From NCBI GenBank assembly GCA_039976075.1, contig JBDWFY010000001.1, positions 248,001 through 312,000 of the forward strand: 64,000 nt of DNA, in the 5' to 3' direction. Below the pieces are notes generated by a model that saw nothing but the letters and a program-made list of their open reading frames with translations, was not told the origin of the DNA and did not search any database. The position numbers and the translations under genes are program-made. Source of the DNA: JBDWFY01 sp039976075 (GTDB lineage Bacteria > Pseudomonadota > Alphaproteobacteria > Rhizobiales > Stappiaceae). Positions 24,447 to 33,013 of the stretch are shown piece after piece. The first letter of the stretch is position 1. Each line of letters begins with the position of its first letter.

Positions 24447-25388
24447 TTACCGCTCGCCGCGCCGGAACGGCACAAGGAGCGCTTTTGGATAGGCGGCTTT
24501 ACGGGACATGATAACCAGCGCTGCAATCGACAACAGATACGGCATCATCAGGTAGAACTGATAGGGGATGAATGTGCCGGACATCTGCTGCACACGGATC
24601 TGCAAGGCATCAAATGACGCAAATAGCAGTGCGCCGAGCAACGCTTTTCCCGGGCGCCAACTGGCAAAAATGACCAGTGCAACGCAGATCCAGCCGCGAC
24701 CGTTGATCATATCAAAATAAAACGCATCAAAGACCGAGATTGTCAGAAACGCCCCGCCAATGCCCATCAATGCGCTGCCAACGACAACAGCACCGGTTCT
24801 GAGGCGCAGCACATTGATGCCCTGGCTTTCCACTGCCATTGGATTCTCACCGACCATGCGGACCGCAAGACCGATCGGGGTCCGGTACAGCCCGTAGGTT
24901 ACGACTCCAACAAGAATGAACGCCAGATACGTCAGCGGAGTCTGATTGAACAGCGCCGGTCCCAGCACCGGGATGTCGACAAGGACCGGGATCGGCAGGT
25001 TCTCAAACGGAACTATTTTCGGTGGCGTGGTAACCCCTGGCAAAAGCATGCGGAAGGAAAAATAGGACAGCGATGTTGCCAGCAGCGTGATGCCGATGCC
25101 GCTCACATGTTGGGACAGGCCCATATAGACGGCGAACAGACAATGCAAAAAACCGAACAACGCCCCAAACATCGCTGCAACAAGAACCGCCGTCCAAAGA
25201 TCTCCACCCTGATAGACGGTCATCCAGGCGGTCATCGCACCCAGCGTCATGATGCCTTCGATACCCAAATTGAGAACACCGGCCCGTTCGCAGATCAGTT
25301 CGCCCAGTGTGCCGAAGATCAATGGTGTGGCCATCCGGATCGTTGCAGCCCAGAAGCCAACCGTAAGGAATAGGTCGAATATTTCCAT
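24447..25388 (-). CDS. BMP-type nucleoside ABC transporter permease (second permease)
   Basis: 313 residues, about eight membrane segments, of the branched-chain-like BPD_transp_2 fold: ATPLIFGTLGELICERAGVLNLGIEGIMTLGAM near the N-terminus is the signature of the shorter permease in Bmp/PnrA nucleoside importers. Also present are GLAVRMVGENPMAVESQGINV and GRGWICVALVIFASWRPGKALLGALLF. It pairs with the longer permease encoded 10 bp upstream. The gene order ATPase, permease, permease, deaminase is that of rhizobial nucleobase/nucleoside salvage operons. Confidence 0.93.
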   Translation of the reverse strand: MEIFDLFLTVGFWAATIRMATPLIFGTLGELICERAGVLNLGIEGIMTLGAMTAWMTVYQGGDLWTAVLVAAMFGALFGFLHCLFAVYMGLSQHVSGIGITLLATSLSYFSFRMLLPGVTTPPKIVPFENLPIPVLVDIPVLGPALFNQTPLTYLAFILVGVVTYGLYRTPIGLAVRMVGENPMAVESQGINVLRLRTGAVVVGSALMGIGGAFLTISVFDAFYFDMINGRGWICVALVIFASWRPGKALLGALLFASFDALQIRVQQMSGTFIPYQFYLMMPYLLSIAALVIMSRKAAYPKALLVPFRRGER

Positions 25389-25398
25389 CTTCCTGTTC

Positions 25399-26448
25399 CT
25401 ACCCTCGTTTCAATCGGTATCGGCTGAGCGCTACAGCAGCCAGAACCAACAACAGAGAAGTCGCCGTGATGACGTCAGCAATATAGTTCGAAACGTCGAT
25501 TGAACGGCTCATCGCATCAGCACCGTTATAGATTGCGGCAATGAAGATCGCAGACACAATGACTCCGAGCGGATTGAGACCTGCCAGCATGGCCACGGCA
25601 ATCCCGGTATAGCCAAACCCCGGCGAGATATCGGCCGTGAGATAGCCCTTGGTGCCGGCAACTTCCGTAACCCCGGCACAGGCAGCAAGGCCCCCGGATA
25701 TCAGTGCGGTACGAACGGTCGTCCAGGTCATCGGCATGCCCGCAAATCGAGCGGCTTCGGCATTGTGGCCGACAGCCCGGATTTCGAAACCCCAGATCGT
25801 AAAACGCATCATGATGAAGACCAAAACGGCCGCACACAGCGCATAAATCAGCCCCATATGTACCCGTGCCTTGGGAACCAGACCTTCCAGCAGTCCGTTA
25901 TCGATTATTGCAGCACCCTGTGGCCACCCCATGGCCATGGGATCTTTCCAGGGACCGAACAGCAGATAGTTGACCAGGAGCAGAACAACGAAATTCAGAA
26001 GCAGTGTCGTAACAACTTCATCGGCTTTGAGATAGGTTTTCATCAGGGCCGGGCCCAGCAGCAACAATCCACCGGCCGCGGCGGCGCTGAGAAACAGAAA
26101 CGGGATCATCAGGATTGGTGGTAGATCCACGGCCCCGGTGCCGACCCAGGTCACCATCAGTGCCCCTGCATAAAGCTGGCCTTCGCCGCCGATATTCCAG
26201 AGTTTAGCCCGGAAGGCAACGGCGACAGCCAGACCGGTAAAAATCAGGGGCGTTGCCCTTACAAGCGTTTCGGTAATGGCAAATCGGGAGCCCAGCGCTC
26301 CGGCGATCAGATCGCCATAGGCGCTGAGTGGCGATGCACCGGCCCACAGGATCAGGATGGCGCAGAATAGGAAGGATACGGCAACCGCAATCGGCGGTGC
26401 CAGCGCCGTCATCCAAAGAGGCACATGTTCGCGCGCTTCAAGCCGCAT
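25399..26448 (-). CDS. BMP-type nucleoside ABC transporter permease (first permease)
   Basis: 349 residues with about nine membrane segments; FRAKLWNIGGEGQLYAGAL and GLNPLGVIVSAIFIAAIYNGADAMSR match the longer permease of Bmp/PnrA-type importers. Its start overlaps the ATPase gene by 11 bp, showing coupling, and the partner permease follows after 10 bp. It forms half of the inner-membrane channel for a nucleoside or related base. Confidence 0.93.
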   Translation of the reverse strand: MRLEAREHVPLWMTALAPPIAVAVSFLFCAILILWAGASPLSAYGDLIAGALGSRFAITETLVRATPLIFTGLAVAVAFRAKLWNIGGEGQLYAGALMVTWVGTGAVDLPPILMIPFLFLSAAAAGGLLLLGPALMKTYLKADEVVTTLLLNFVVLLLVNYLLFGPWKDPMAMGWPQGAAIIDNGLLEGLVPKARVHMGLIYALCAAVLVFIMMRFTIWGFEIRAVGHNAEAARFAGMPMTWTTVRTALISGGLAACAGVTEVAGTKGYLTADISPGFGYTGIAVAMLAGLNPLGVIVSAIFIAAIYNGADAMSRSIDVSNYIADVITATSLLLVLAAVALSRYRLKRG

Positions 26449-27979
26449 CTACCGCCTCCCCAAATCCTGATTGGCCGCTCATCATCAGTCCGATTTCCTG
26501 CTGGGTGACATTTTCGGGGCTGATGGGCAGACTAAGCAGGCCATGAAACATCACAACAATCCTGTCGCTGAGCGTCATCAGTTCATCAAGATCCTCGGAA
26601 ATCACAAGAACACCGGCACCGCGTGCCCGGGCGTTGAAGAGTTGCTGATGAACATAGGCTGTTGCGCCGATATCAAGTCCACGAGTTGGCTGGTTTGCAA
26701 GAATAACGTGTGGAGATGCCTCAAGGACGCGGGCAAGAATGAGTTTCTGCATGTTGCCGCCGGATAGTCTGCGCACCGTTGTACCGATCTCACCCCCTCT
26801 GACGTCATATCGGCTCATCAAGGTGCGGGCGCGTTCATTGATGGTCTTCCAATTGACCCAACCGGCCCGCGAAGCTGGCGGGCGTCTGATTGATTCCAAT
26901 GCCAGGTTTTCTCTGATCGACATTTCATCAATCACACCTGTTGCGTGTCGATCTTCCGGTATTCGCCCCACACCAGCCCTGACCGCCGTTGCAGGGGTGA
27001 GGGCATTCGCCGGATTATCAAGCAGGCTCATCTCTCCGCTATGGGGGTTGATGAGACCGCTCACCAGGTCTGCCAGAACGGACTGGCCGTTTCCCGAAAC
27101 ACCCGCAAGACCGACAATTTCTCCGCCCGAGAGTGTGAATGAAGCGCTTTTCAACGTCGGTCTGTCGACAGTGCCTCCGGCATCGACGTTGTTCAGTCGC
27201 AGGACGGTGGCACCAGGTTCCCCCGGCTGTCGGACCGGTGGATCAACCGGTTCTCCGACCATGGCTTCGGCGATCTTTTCCCGACTGGCTTCTTCTATCG
27301 GAAAGGCTGCAACCTTTTTACCGTGACGGAGAACCGCAATTTCATCCGCAATAGCAAGAACTTCGTGGAGTTTGTGGGAGATGAAAATAATCGACAGCCC
27401 TTCGGCCGTCATTTTACGCAGTGTATCAAAAAGATTGTCGGCTTCCTGGGGTGTCAGCACCGCCGTGGGCTCATCCAGAATGAGTATACGGACATCGCGA
27501 TAAAGCGCTTTGAGAATTTCAACACGCTGCCGTTCGCCGACAGTCAAAGAACCAACGCTGGCATTGGGGTCGACAGCCAGGCCGAACGCACCGGCCAGTT
27601 TCGCAATTTTCCGTTTTGCCTTGCTCGTGTCCCTGCGCACTGCCGTCAGGCGCTCGGTACCCAGCATGATATTGTCAAGAACACTGAGATTTTCCGCCAG
27701 CGTAAAATGTTGGTGCACCATACCGATGCCGGCCTCAAGCGAAGCGGCCGGCGATCCGGCTTCAAGGAGGGTGTCCTTGACTTTGATGCTGCCCTCATCG
27801 GCGACATAGTGGCCAAACAGAACACTCATCAAGGTTGTTTTTCCCGCGCCGTTTTCTCCAAGCAGGGCCAGTATCTGGCCTTCGTGCAGGTCCAGCGAAA
27901 TACCATCGTTGGCCGTCAGGCTGCCGAAGCGTTTGGTTATGGCGCTGATTTGCAAGGCGAGGGGGGTCTGTCCGGACAT
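26438..27979 (-). CDS. BMP-type nucleoside ABC transporter ATPase, two NBDs
   Basis: 513 residues with two nucleotide-binding domains in tandem. The first has GENGAGKTTL (Walker A), the signature written LTVGERQRVEILKAL and ILDEPTAVLTP. The second has GVSGNGQSVL in the Walker A position, with the P-loop Lys and Ser/Thr replaced, then RLSGGNMQKLILARVL and ILANQPTRGLD. Degenerate second sites are normal in this family (RbsA, MglA, NupA types). It energises uptake through the two permeases. It begins 232 bp after the binding-protein gene, with a large hairpin in that gap. Confidence 0.93.
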   Translation of the reverse strand: MSGQTPLALQISAITKRFGSLTANDGISLDLHEGQILALLGENGAGKTTLMSVLFGHYVADEGSIKVKDTLLEAGSPAASLEAGIGMVHQHFTLAENLSVLDNIMLGTERLTAVRRDTSKAKRKIAKLAGAFGLAVDPNASVGSLTVGERQRVEILKALYRDVRILILDEPTAVLTPQEADNLFDTLRKMTAEGLSIIFISHKLHEVLAIADEIAVLRHGKKVAAFPIEEASREKIAEAMVGEPVDPPVRQPGEPGATVLRLNNVDAGGTVDRPTLKSASFTLSGGEIVGLAGVSGNGQSVLADLVSGLINPHSGEMSLLDNPANALTPATAVRAGVGRIPEDRHATGVIDEMSIRENLALESIRRPPASRAGWVNWKTINERARTLMSRYDVRGGEIGTTVRRLSGGNMQKLILARVLEASPHVILANQPTRGLDIGATAYVHQQLFNARARGAGVLVISEDLDELMTLSDRIVVMFHGLLSLPISPENVTQQEIGLMMSGQSGFGEAVDAA

Positions 27980-28060
27980 GGGAACGTGCCGCTCACTATG
28001 GCGTATCTCGGAAAGATTGAATCACCTTTGCGATAAGGATACGCGTTAAAACAAAGCCTT

Positions 28061-28100
28061 GGAGCATTTTACGCGATCCAGCGATCGCGAGAATTGCTCC
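28061..28100 (-). terminator. 40-bp imperfect palindrome between the binding-protein and ATPase genes
   Basis: GGAGCA...CGCGATC, a 4-base loop, GATCGCG...TGCTCC: 15 of 18 positions pair. It lies about 110 bp after the binding-protein stop, inside the operon. It could stabilise the binding-protein message or partly terminate. Palindromes of the GGAGCATTTT kind also recur as intergenic repeats in rhizobial genomes, so it may be one copy of a dispersed element. No second copy is visible here. Confidence 0.55.
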
Positions 28101-28211
28101 AGTGAATATTGCAATAAGACCGATTGAGGCGTCGCAGCGCCATTACTGGGAATGCATCCGGCAGGAGCCCCGCATGTTGGAAGCCTCTGCCGAACTGCAT
28201 TTGAGCACGAA

Positions 28212-29210
28212 CTAGAATGTGGATTTCGGCTCTTCATCATTGATCGGAACGACAAAGGCACCCGACAGGATCTCGTCTTTTTTCTGATCGACGGCATCCC
28301 GAACGTCCTGCGGAATTTTGTCTTCGAATTCATAATAAGGAGACAGCGAGGCGCCGCCTTTACCCATCATGGTCCAGTCGCGGTAGTTCTCGGCTTTGAA
28401 TGTCCCGCCCTTCACCTGTTCCACGGCGTAGTTCAAGGCATTCTCCATGTGCCAGAGGGCAGAAGCAACAACAACATCTGTGCCGTTTTCTTCCTTGTTC
28501 ATGTCATTGACATTGCCAAAGGCGACGATGCCTTTTTCGCGGGCCGCATCGACAACGCCGGCACGTTCCGCATAGAGAATATCCACACCGGACTCGACCT
28601 GTGCATAGGCGAATTCCTTGGCTTTGGGTGGGTCGTACCAGGAACCGATAAAGGATACCTTGAACTCGACATCGGGATTGACTGAGCGTGCGCCTTCCAT
28701 GAAGGCGTGGAACAGACGATTGACTTCGCCGATGGGATAGCCGCCTACCATGCCAATCTTGTTGGTCTTGGTCATTTTCCCGGCAATCATGCCCATCATA
28801 TAGCAGGGTTCATGGATCCAGTTATCGAACACTGCAAAGTTGGAACCGTGTTCGACGCCGGGATCGCCCATGACAAAGGCAATTTCCGGATAATCGTCGG
28901 CGACTTTACGGGCTTCCTTGGAGATACCGAATGCTTCGCCAACGATCAACTGGACTCCGCTTTCGGCATATTCGCGCATGACGCGCACATAGTCTGTATT
29001 GGCTACTTTCTCTGAAAAAGTATATTCAATTGTACCTGCATCCTTGGCAGCGACAAGCGCCCGATGCAGCGTTCCGGCCCATTTTTGCTGGACGGGAACA
29101 GTGTAAATGCCGGCAACTTTGATGGTGTCTGCGTAAGCGGATGCTGAGACCAGCAAGCTCACTGCACCGATCAAGGCAGCGCACAGTAAAGTTCGGAAAT
29201 GACTGAACAT
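28212..29210 (-). CDS. BMP-family (PnrA/Med) nucleoside-binding protein
   Basis: 332 residues with a Sec signal peptide (MFSHFRTLLCAALIGAVSLLVSASAYA) and no lipobox, so it is periplasmic. Family features: VAGIYTVPVQQKWAGTLHRAL, VNTDYVRVMREYAESGVQLIVGEAFG, IGMVGGYPIGEVNRLFHAFMEGARSVNP, and GSWYDPPKAKEFAYAQVESGVDILYAERAGVVDAA. The start has an AGGGGGA site. It is the receptor for the importer encoded downstream. The lack of CodA-type transporters and the presence of the deaminase suggest a purine or pyrimidine (nucleo)base or nucleoside as ligand. Confidence 0.93.
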   Translation of the reverse strand: MFSHFRTLLCAALIGAVSLLVSASAYADTIKVAGIYTVPVQQKWAGTLHRALVAAKDAGTIEYTFSEKVANTDYVRVMREYAESGVQLIVGEAFGISKEARKVADDYPEIAFVMGDPGVEHGSNFAVFDNWIHEPCYMMGMIAGKMTKTNKIGMVGGYPIGEVNRLFHAFMEGARSVNPDVEFKVSFIGSWYDPPKAKEFAYAQVESGVDILYAERAGVVDAAREKGIVAFGNVNDMNKEENGTDVVVASALWHMENALNYAVEQVKGGTFKAENYRDWTMMGKGGASLSPYYEFEDKIPQDVRDAVDQKKDEILSGAFVVPINDEEPKSTF

Positions 29211-29517
29211 TATATCCCCCTGTTTTCAGGTCGTTTTTGTGGATTGGACGATCCTGCATCAAACGCAACTTATATGCCAGTCTCAGTTTCGGCGCGCTCG
29301 TCTGCGAGAAAAGCCGCTTCCTCCCAATTTTCAGCTATCAAATGGGATTCTCTCGAATCCCGGACGACAACTGTGCACAAAATTTACCCATTTGGTCAAA
29401 AATTTCGAGCAAAAACTGACGTAACCGTGATTTAATGACGTTGCCGGATCGTTGGCAAATGGATTTTGAGCAAGGGATACCGAGATTTTAAAAACTTACG
29501 GCTGGGCGCATCTGGCG
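29211..29517. promoter_or_regulatory. Leader/promoter region of the BMP operon with two palindromes
   Basis: This 307-bp divergent region carries, read on plus, GGGATTC-TCTC-GAATCCC (29345-29362, perfect 7-bp arms) and an imperfect symmetric element at 29384-29401 (TTTACCCATTTGGTCAAA). Both lie 135-190 bp upstream of the binding-protein start, so they could be operators or hairpins in a long 5' leader. I could not fit any known purine riboswitch core. Confidence 0.45.
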
Positions 29518-30408
29518 ATGCTTGTATTCATCGTTTTTGTTTCAACATCCTTTCCTTTGGGAGAGGCGATAGCACCCACTCTTGACCCCAAAGTGCTGAC
29601 ATTACTGAGATTTGTCGTAGCTGCCGCTCTGATTGGGCTTGCGACAATTGCGACGGGAAGCTGGCAACGCCCGTCATGGCGGCATGTTGGAAGTTACTTT
29701 CTATTGGGCTTTATGCTCAGCACATTTTTTGTCACGATGTTCAGTGCACTTCAAAAAACGACAGCTGCCAATACCGGCGCTATCTTTGCACTCATTCCGG
29801 CAATGACATCTGTGATTGCGTTCTTCTTGCTCAGGCAACGACCTTCCGGGATCCAGATCCTGTGTCTGCTGATTGGCTGTGCCGGAACAATCATCGTACT
29901 TTTCGGCAATGATTTCGCAGCGCTGAGTGGTTTGTCACTCGGACCCGGTGAACAGATCTATCTGATCGGATGCGCTGCCTACGCGTTTTATGCTCCGGTG
30001 TTCCGGCTGTGCTGCCGGGATGTGTCACCGATGATGTCAAATTTTGGCGTCCTGTCCGCCTCGGCCCTCATGCTCGCAGCCTACATTGCATGGGAACAAC
30101 CTGATATTGCCTGGCAGGCCATCCCGATTTCGACCCATCTGGGCATCCTCTATCTGGCGGTTTTTTCTACGGCAATATCGGTGCTGATGATCAATTATGC
30201 CAGCGCGCGTCTGCCGGCAGGCAAGGTCATGTCCTACACATACCTGTTGCCAGCCCTTGTGGTGGTGGAAAACATGATGATCGGGAAAGGGTGGCCCGGA
30301 ATCTGGATTCTGGCCGGTGTCGCCATCACTGCACTGGCCACTTTGGTGCTCCAAATGGGAACCACCAGCGAGCGCACCAACCCGTCGGCAGCAATTGCCA
30401 AGGGGTAA
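29518..30408 (+). CDS. EamA/DMT-family transporter (drug/metabolite exporter)
   Basis: 296 residues, about ten membrane segments in two EamA repeats (about 1-130 and 145-285), with TLLRFVVAAALIGLATI, NTGAIFALIPAMTSVIAFFLL and STAISVLMINYASARLPAGKVMSYTYLLPALVVV. The ATG at 29518 gives a first helix that seems clipped. The frame stays open upstream through KTYGWAHLAM, a common EamA N-terminus, to ATT 29485, which has AAGGGA seven bases before it. The true start may therefore be a rare ATT or CTG codon. It stands alone; the exported compound is unknown. Confidence 0.82.
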   Translation: MLVFIVFVSTSFPLGEAIAPTLDPKVLTLLRFVVAAALIGLATIATGSWQRPSWRHVGSYFLLGFMLSTFFVTMFSALQKTTAANTGAIFALIPAMTSVIAFFLLRQRPSGIQILCLLIGCAGTIIVLFGNDFAALSGLSLGPGEQIYLIGCAAYAFYAPVFRLCCRDVSPMMSNFGVLSASALMLAAYIAWEQPDIAWQAIPISTHLGILYLAVFSTAISVLMINYASARLPAGKVMSYTYLLPALVVVENMMIGKGWPGIWILAGVAITALATLVLQMGTTSERTNPSAAIAKG

Positions 30409-30519
30409 AACTCACCCGCGCATCTCGATTTGGTGATTTGCCCTCATCAGCGCTTTGACGCAGGCTGAGAGCGACACGGGCCGGGAGGGAATACGAACAG
30501 TCAAGGGATGGAGCAAGCC

Positions 30520-31359
30520 ATGTTCAAGCAGGTAGGGCGCATCGCCGCTTTATTGTTACTTGTCGGTGTTACGACGTCTGTCTACGCACAGGAGGCCAAG
30601 CGAGCCATTACTAACGTGGCCGGTGATGTCTATCGGTTCCAAAACAACTTCCATTTTTCGTTGGTGACCGTGACCGATGATGGCGTCGTTATCGTTGACC
30701 CCATAAACGCTGAAGCGGCGCAGTGGCTCAAGGAGAACCTCAACACCATAACCGACAAGCCGATCTCTCATCTGATTTACAGCCACTCACATGGCGATCA
30801 CGCCTCTGGTGGTAGCGTTCTGGCCGACGGCGCCACGGTCATTGCGCAAGCCAATGCGCCGGATGCCATTGACGGGGTCAAACCCGATGTCCGTTTCGAG
30901 GAAACGCACAGTCTTGAAGTGGGTGGCAAGACTTTTGATCTGACCTGGCTGGGTGAGGGACATGGTGTGGATTTGATCGCCGTTGTGGTGCGTCCGGAAA
31001 ACGTTGCATTCATTACCGATGCCGCATCACCCAAACGCCTGCCGTTCCGCGATATGCCGAATTCGAACATCGATAAATGGATCGATCAGGTTAAAAAGGT
31101 TGAGAGCCTTGATTTTGAAATCTTCGCTCCGGCCCACGGCAATGTCGGTGTAAAAGCTGATGCGAGTGACGTGCGCGTCTACATGGAATTACTGCGTGAA
31201 CAGGTTCTCTCCGGATTGAAAGAAGGCAAGAGCGTCGATGACCTTGTCGCATCCCTCACGTTCGACGATTACAAAGACTGGCAGCAATATGATGGCTGGC
31301 GCGAGCCCAACATCCGTGGCATGGCGCGTTTTCTGAGTGAAAGCGGTCAGATTCAATAG
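30520..31359 (+). CDS. Periplasmic metallo-beta-lactamase-fold hydrolase
   Basis: 279 residues from ATG 30520, preceded by GGAG at a good distance; the ATG at 30508 abuts AAGGG and is unlikely. A signal peptide (MFKQVGRIAALLLLVGVTTSVYAQ) is followed by the MBL domain with the metal motif His89-x-His91-x-Asp93-His94 (YSHSHGDHASGG), then GEGHGVD and APAHG, which supply further ligands. It resembles SoxH/quinoprotein-relay-type MBL proteins, not true beta-lactamases. It ends 18 bp from the convergent fetB gene. The substrate is unknown. Confidence 0.85.
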   Translation: MFKQVGRIAALLLLVGVTTSVYAQEAKRAITNVAGDVYRFQNNFHFSLVTVTDDGVVIVDPINAEAAQWLKENLNTITDKPISHLIYSHSHGDHASGGSVLADGATVIAQANAPDAIDGVKPDVRFEETHSLEVGGKTFDLTWLGEGHGVDLIAVVVRPENVAFITDAASPKRLPFRDMPNSNIDKWIDQVKKVESLDFEIFAPAHGNVGVKADASDVRVYMELLREQVLSGLKEGKSVDDLVASLTFDDYKDWQQYDGWREPNIRGMARFLSESGQIQ

Positions 31360-31377
31360 GCCCCGGTGGATACGTTC

Positions 31378-32193
31378 CTAGCGAGACTGGACAGCACCTC
31401 CGCGAAGCCTGTCCAGTCTCAATCGGTGTCTGTGATCGGTGAGCCGCCATACGCTGCTCAGTACAGCCGCAAGAACGCCCAGACCGGTTGCCCCGCCGAT
31501 CAGAAACATAATCAGTAACTGATATTTGACCGCCTCTTGCGGATCGACACCTGACAATATCTGCCCGGTCATCATGCCGGGCAGAGAGACCACACCCGTT
31601 GCTGCCATCGAATTGATGATCGGCGTAAAGCCACTGCGCAAGGCACGCCGTGTCGCCGGCAAGACGGCCTCCCATCGGGTTTTCCCAAGCAGCAGACGAG
31701 CCTCCACCGTTCCGCGCTCCCGAAAGATCGTACTGTGAAGCGTATCCAGTCCAAGACTGACCCCTGTCATTGTGTTTCCAAGGATCATCCCAAACAGAGG
31801 CAGTGAATATTGCGGTGACCACCAGGGATCAGGTTTAATCTGCACTGCTAGTGCAAACAGGGTTACCAGGGTACCTGCCGCCATCATGGCACCTCCGCCA
31901 AGAGAGAGCCCCCAGATCCCAGACAACTGGCGCTCCTGACGTGCCCGGATTTCGCGCCCGGCAAACCCAATCATGATCGCGGCAATGAGCAGCGTTAGCC
32001 AGGGTGAGGCGACTGCAAAGACTGTTTTCAGAACCAGGCCGACCATGAGCAATTGAACGATCATTCGCAGTGATGCAAACAGAAGTTGCCTAGCCAATCC
32101 CAGCTGGAGGGCAAGAGAAAAGATCGCGTTGAGCAGGAGAAACACAGCGCCCAGAGCAAGGTCGATCGTGGAAAGCGGAATATAGGTCATCAT
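31378..32193 (-). CDS. fetB: FetB-type iron export ABC permease (UPF0014)
   Basis: 271 residues with about seven membrane segments and the UPF0014 hallmark blocks: SLALQLGLARQLLFASLRMIVQLLMVGLVL, FAGREIRARQ, PLFGMILGNTMTGVSLGLDTL, ATRRALRSGFTPIINSMAATGVVSLPGMMTGQILSG. The start overlaps the fetA stop (ATGATG). E. coli FetAB moves iron out of the cytoplasm and protects against oxidative stress; the role here is by family. Confidence 0.9.
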   Translation of the reverse strand: MMTYIPLSTIDLALGAVFLLLNAIFSLALQLGLARQLLFASLRMIVQLLMVGLVLKTVFAVASPWLTLLIAAIMIGFAGREIRARQERQLSGIWGLSLGGGAMMAAGTLVTLFALAVQIKPDPWWSPQYSLPLFGMILGNTMTGVSLGLDTLHSTIFRERGTVEARLLLGKTRWEAVLPATRRALRSGFTPIINSMAATGVVSLPGMMTGQILSGVDPQEAVKYQLLIMFLIGGATGLGVLAAVLSSVWRLTDHRHRLRLDRLRGGAVQSR

Positions 32194-32792
32194 CCGGTTT
32201 CACTCCCCCGTTCGACAAGCCGACCCGCATTCATCAGAAAATGACGCTTGGCCATCCGGTCCTGTTGCTGGCTGTCATGCGTAACGAGAAGGATAGATAT
32301 GCCTTGTTCGCTTTGTTGATGAAGCAGGGATTCAATCCGTGCGGTCATATCGGCATCAAGCGATGCCGTCGGTTCATCCAGAAGCAATGCTTGTGGTTTG
32401 CCGACCAGTGCCCGTGCAATTGCAAGACGGTGGCGTTCGCCAGTAGAAAGACGTGACACTTCCCAGTTCAGAGCATCGGGCAATCCGACTTGGGTCAGCA
32501 GTGGACCAAGATCGGGTTCGGAATCAAAATGATCGCCAACTCTATCGCCCCACCATCCGCTTTCGGCCGGAACGTAGGCTACGCGGCGGCGCCATTCATA
32601 AGCGGGCATTTGATCTCGATTGCTTTCACCAATCAGCGCCGTGCCCTCGTTGGGATCAAGATCAGCAATGGCGCGAAGCAGGAGCGATTTACCGGCACCG
32701 GACGGTCCCATCAGCGCGATGCATTCACCGGGAGAAATGGAGAGGTCAATCGGCCCTATCAGTGCGGTCCGAATGTTGTTTATGCGAAGCAT
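32190..32792 (-). CDS. fetA: FetA-type ABC ATPase
   Basis: 200 residues: Walker A GPSGAGKS (30-37), VAYVPAESGWWGDRVGDHF in the Q-loop region where most ABC proteins have Gln (a feature of FetA/YbbL), the signature RLSTGERHRLAIARAL, Walker B LLLDEPTASLD and the H-loop LVTHD. The signature LSTGE differs from the usual LSGGQ. The start has a GGAGCAGG site. It is coupled to fetB by a 4-bp overlap, with which it forms the exporter at the inner membrane. Confidence 0.88.
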   Translation of the reverse strand: MLRINNIRTALIGPIDLSISPGECIALMGPSGAGKSLLLRAIADLDPNEGTALIGESNRDQMPAYEWRRRVAYVPAESGWWGDRVGDHFDSEPDLGPLLTQVGLPDALNWEVSRLSTGERHRLAIARALVGKPQALLLDEPTASLDADMTARIESLLHQQSEQGISILLVTHDSQQQDRMAKRHFLMNAGRLVERGSETG

Positions 32793-33013
32793 TAACCTGC
32801 TCCGACGGCCAAAATGTCCTGAAACTGGAATTGCATGTCGCGTCCCCTTTTTTCGGTTTTTACTGGACGCGAACTTTCGACCGGAGCCTCACGGGGCATT
32901 CGCTGTCCCCATACTTCAACAAGAAAGCGCGCCGGGCCTCTTGTCAAGCCGGGGCCCGAGCGAAATCTGGAGGGGACGAGGACCTCCGATGGTTTCCTGG
33001 ATTGCAGCGTAGA

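Noticed and set aside
29345..29362. A GGGATTC...GAATCCC repeat resembling a tRNA T-arm
   Set aside because: The loop is four bases without the GTTCRA core, and no acceptor or anticodon stem can be formed around it.
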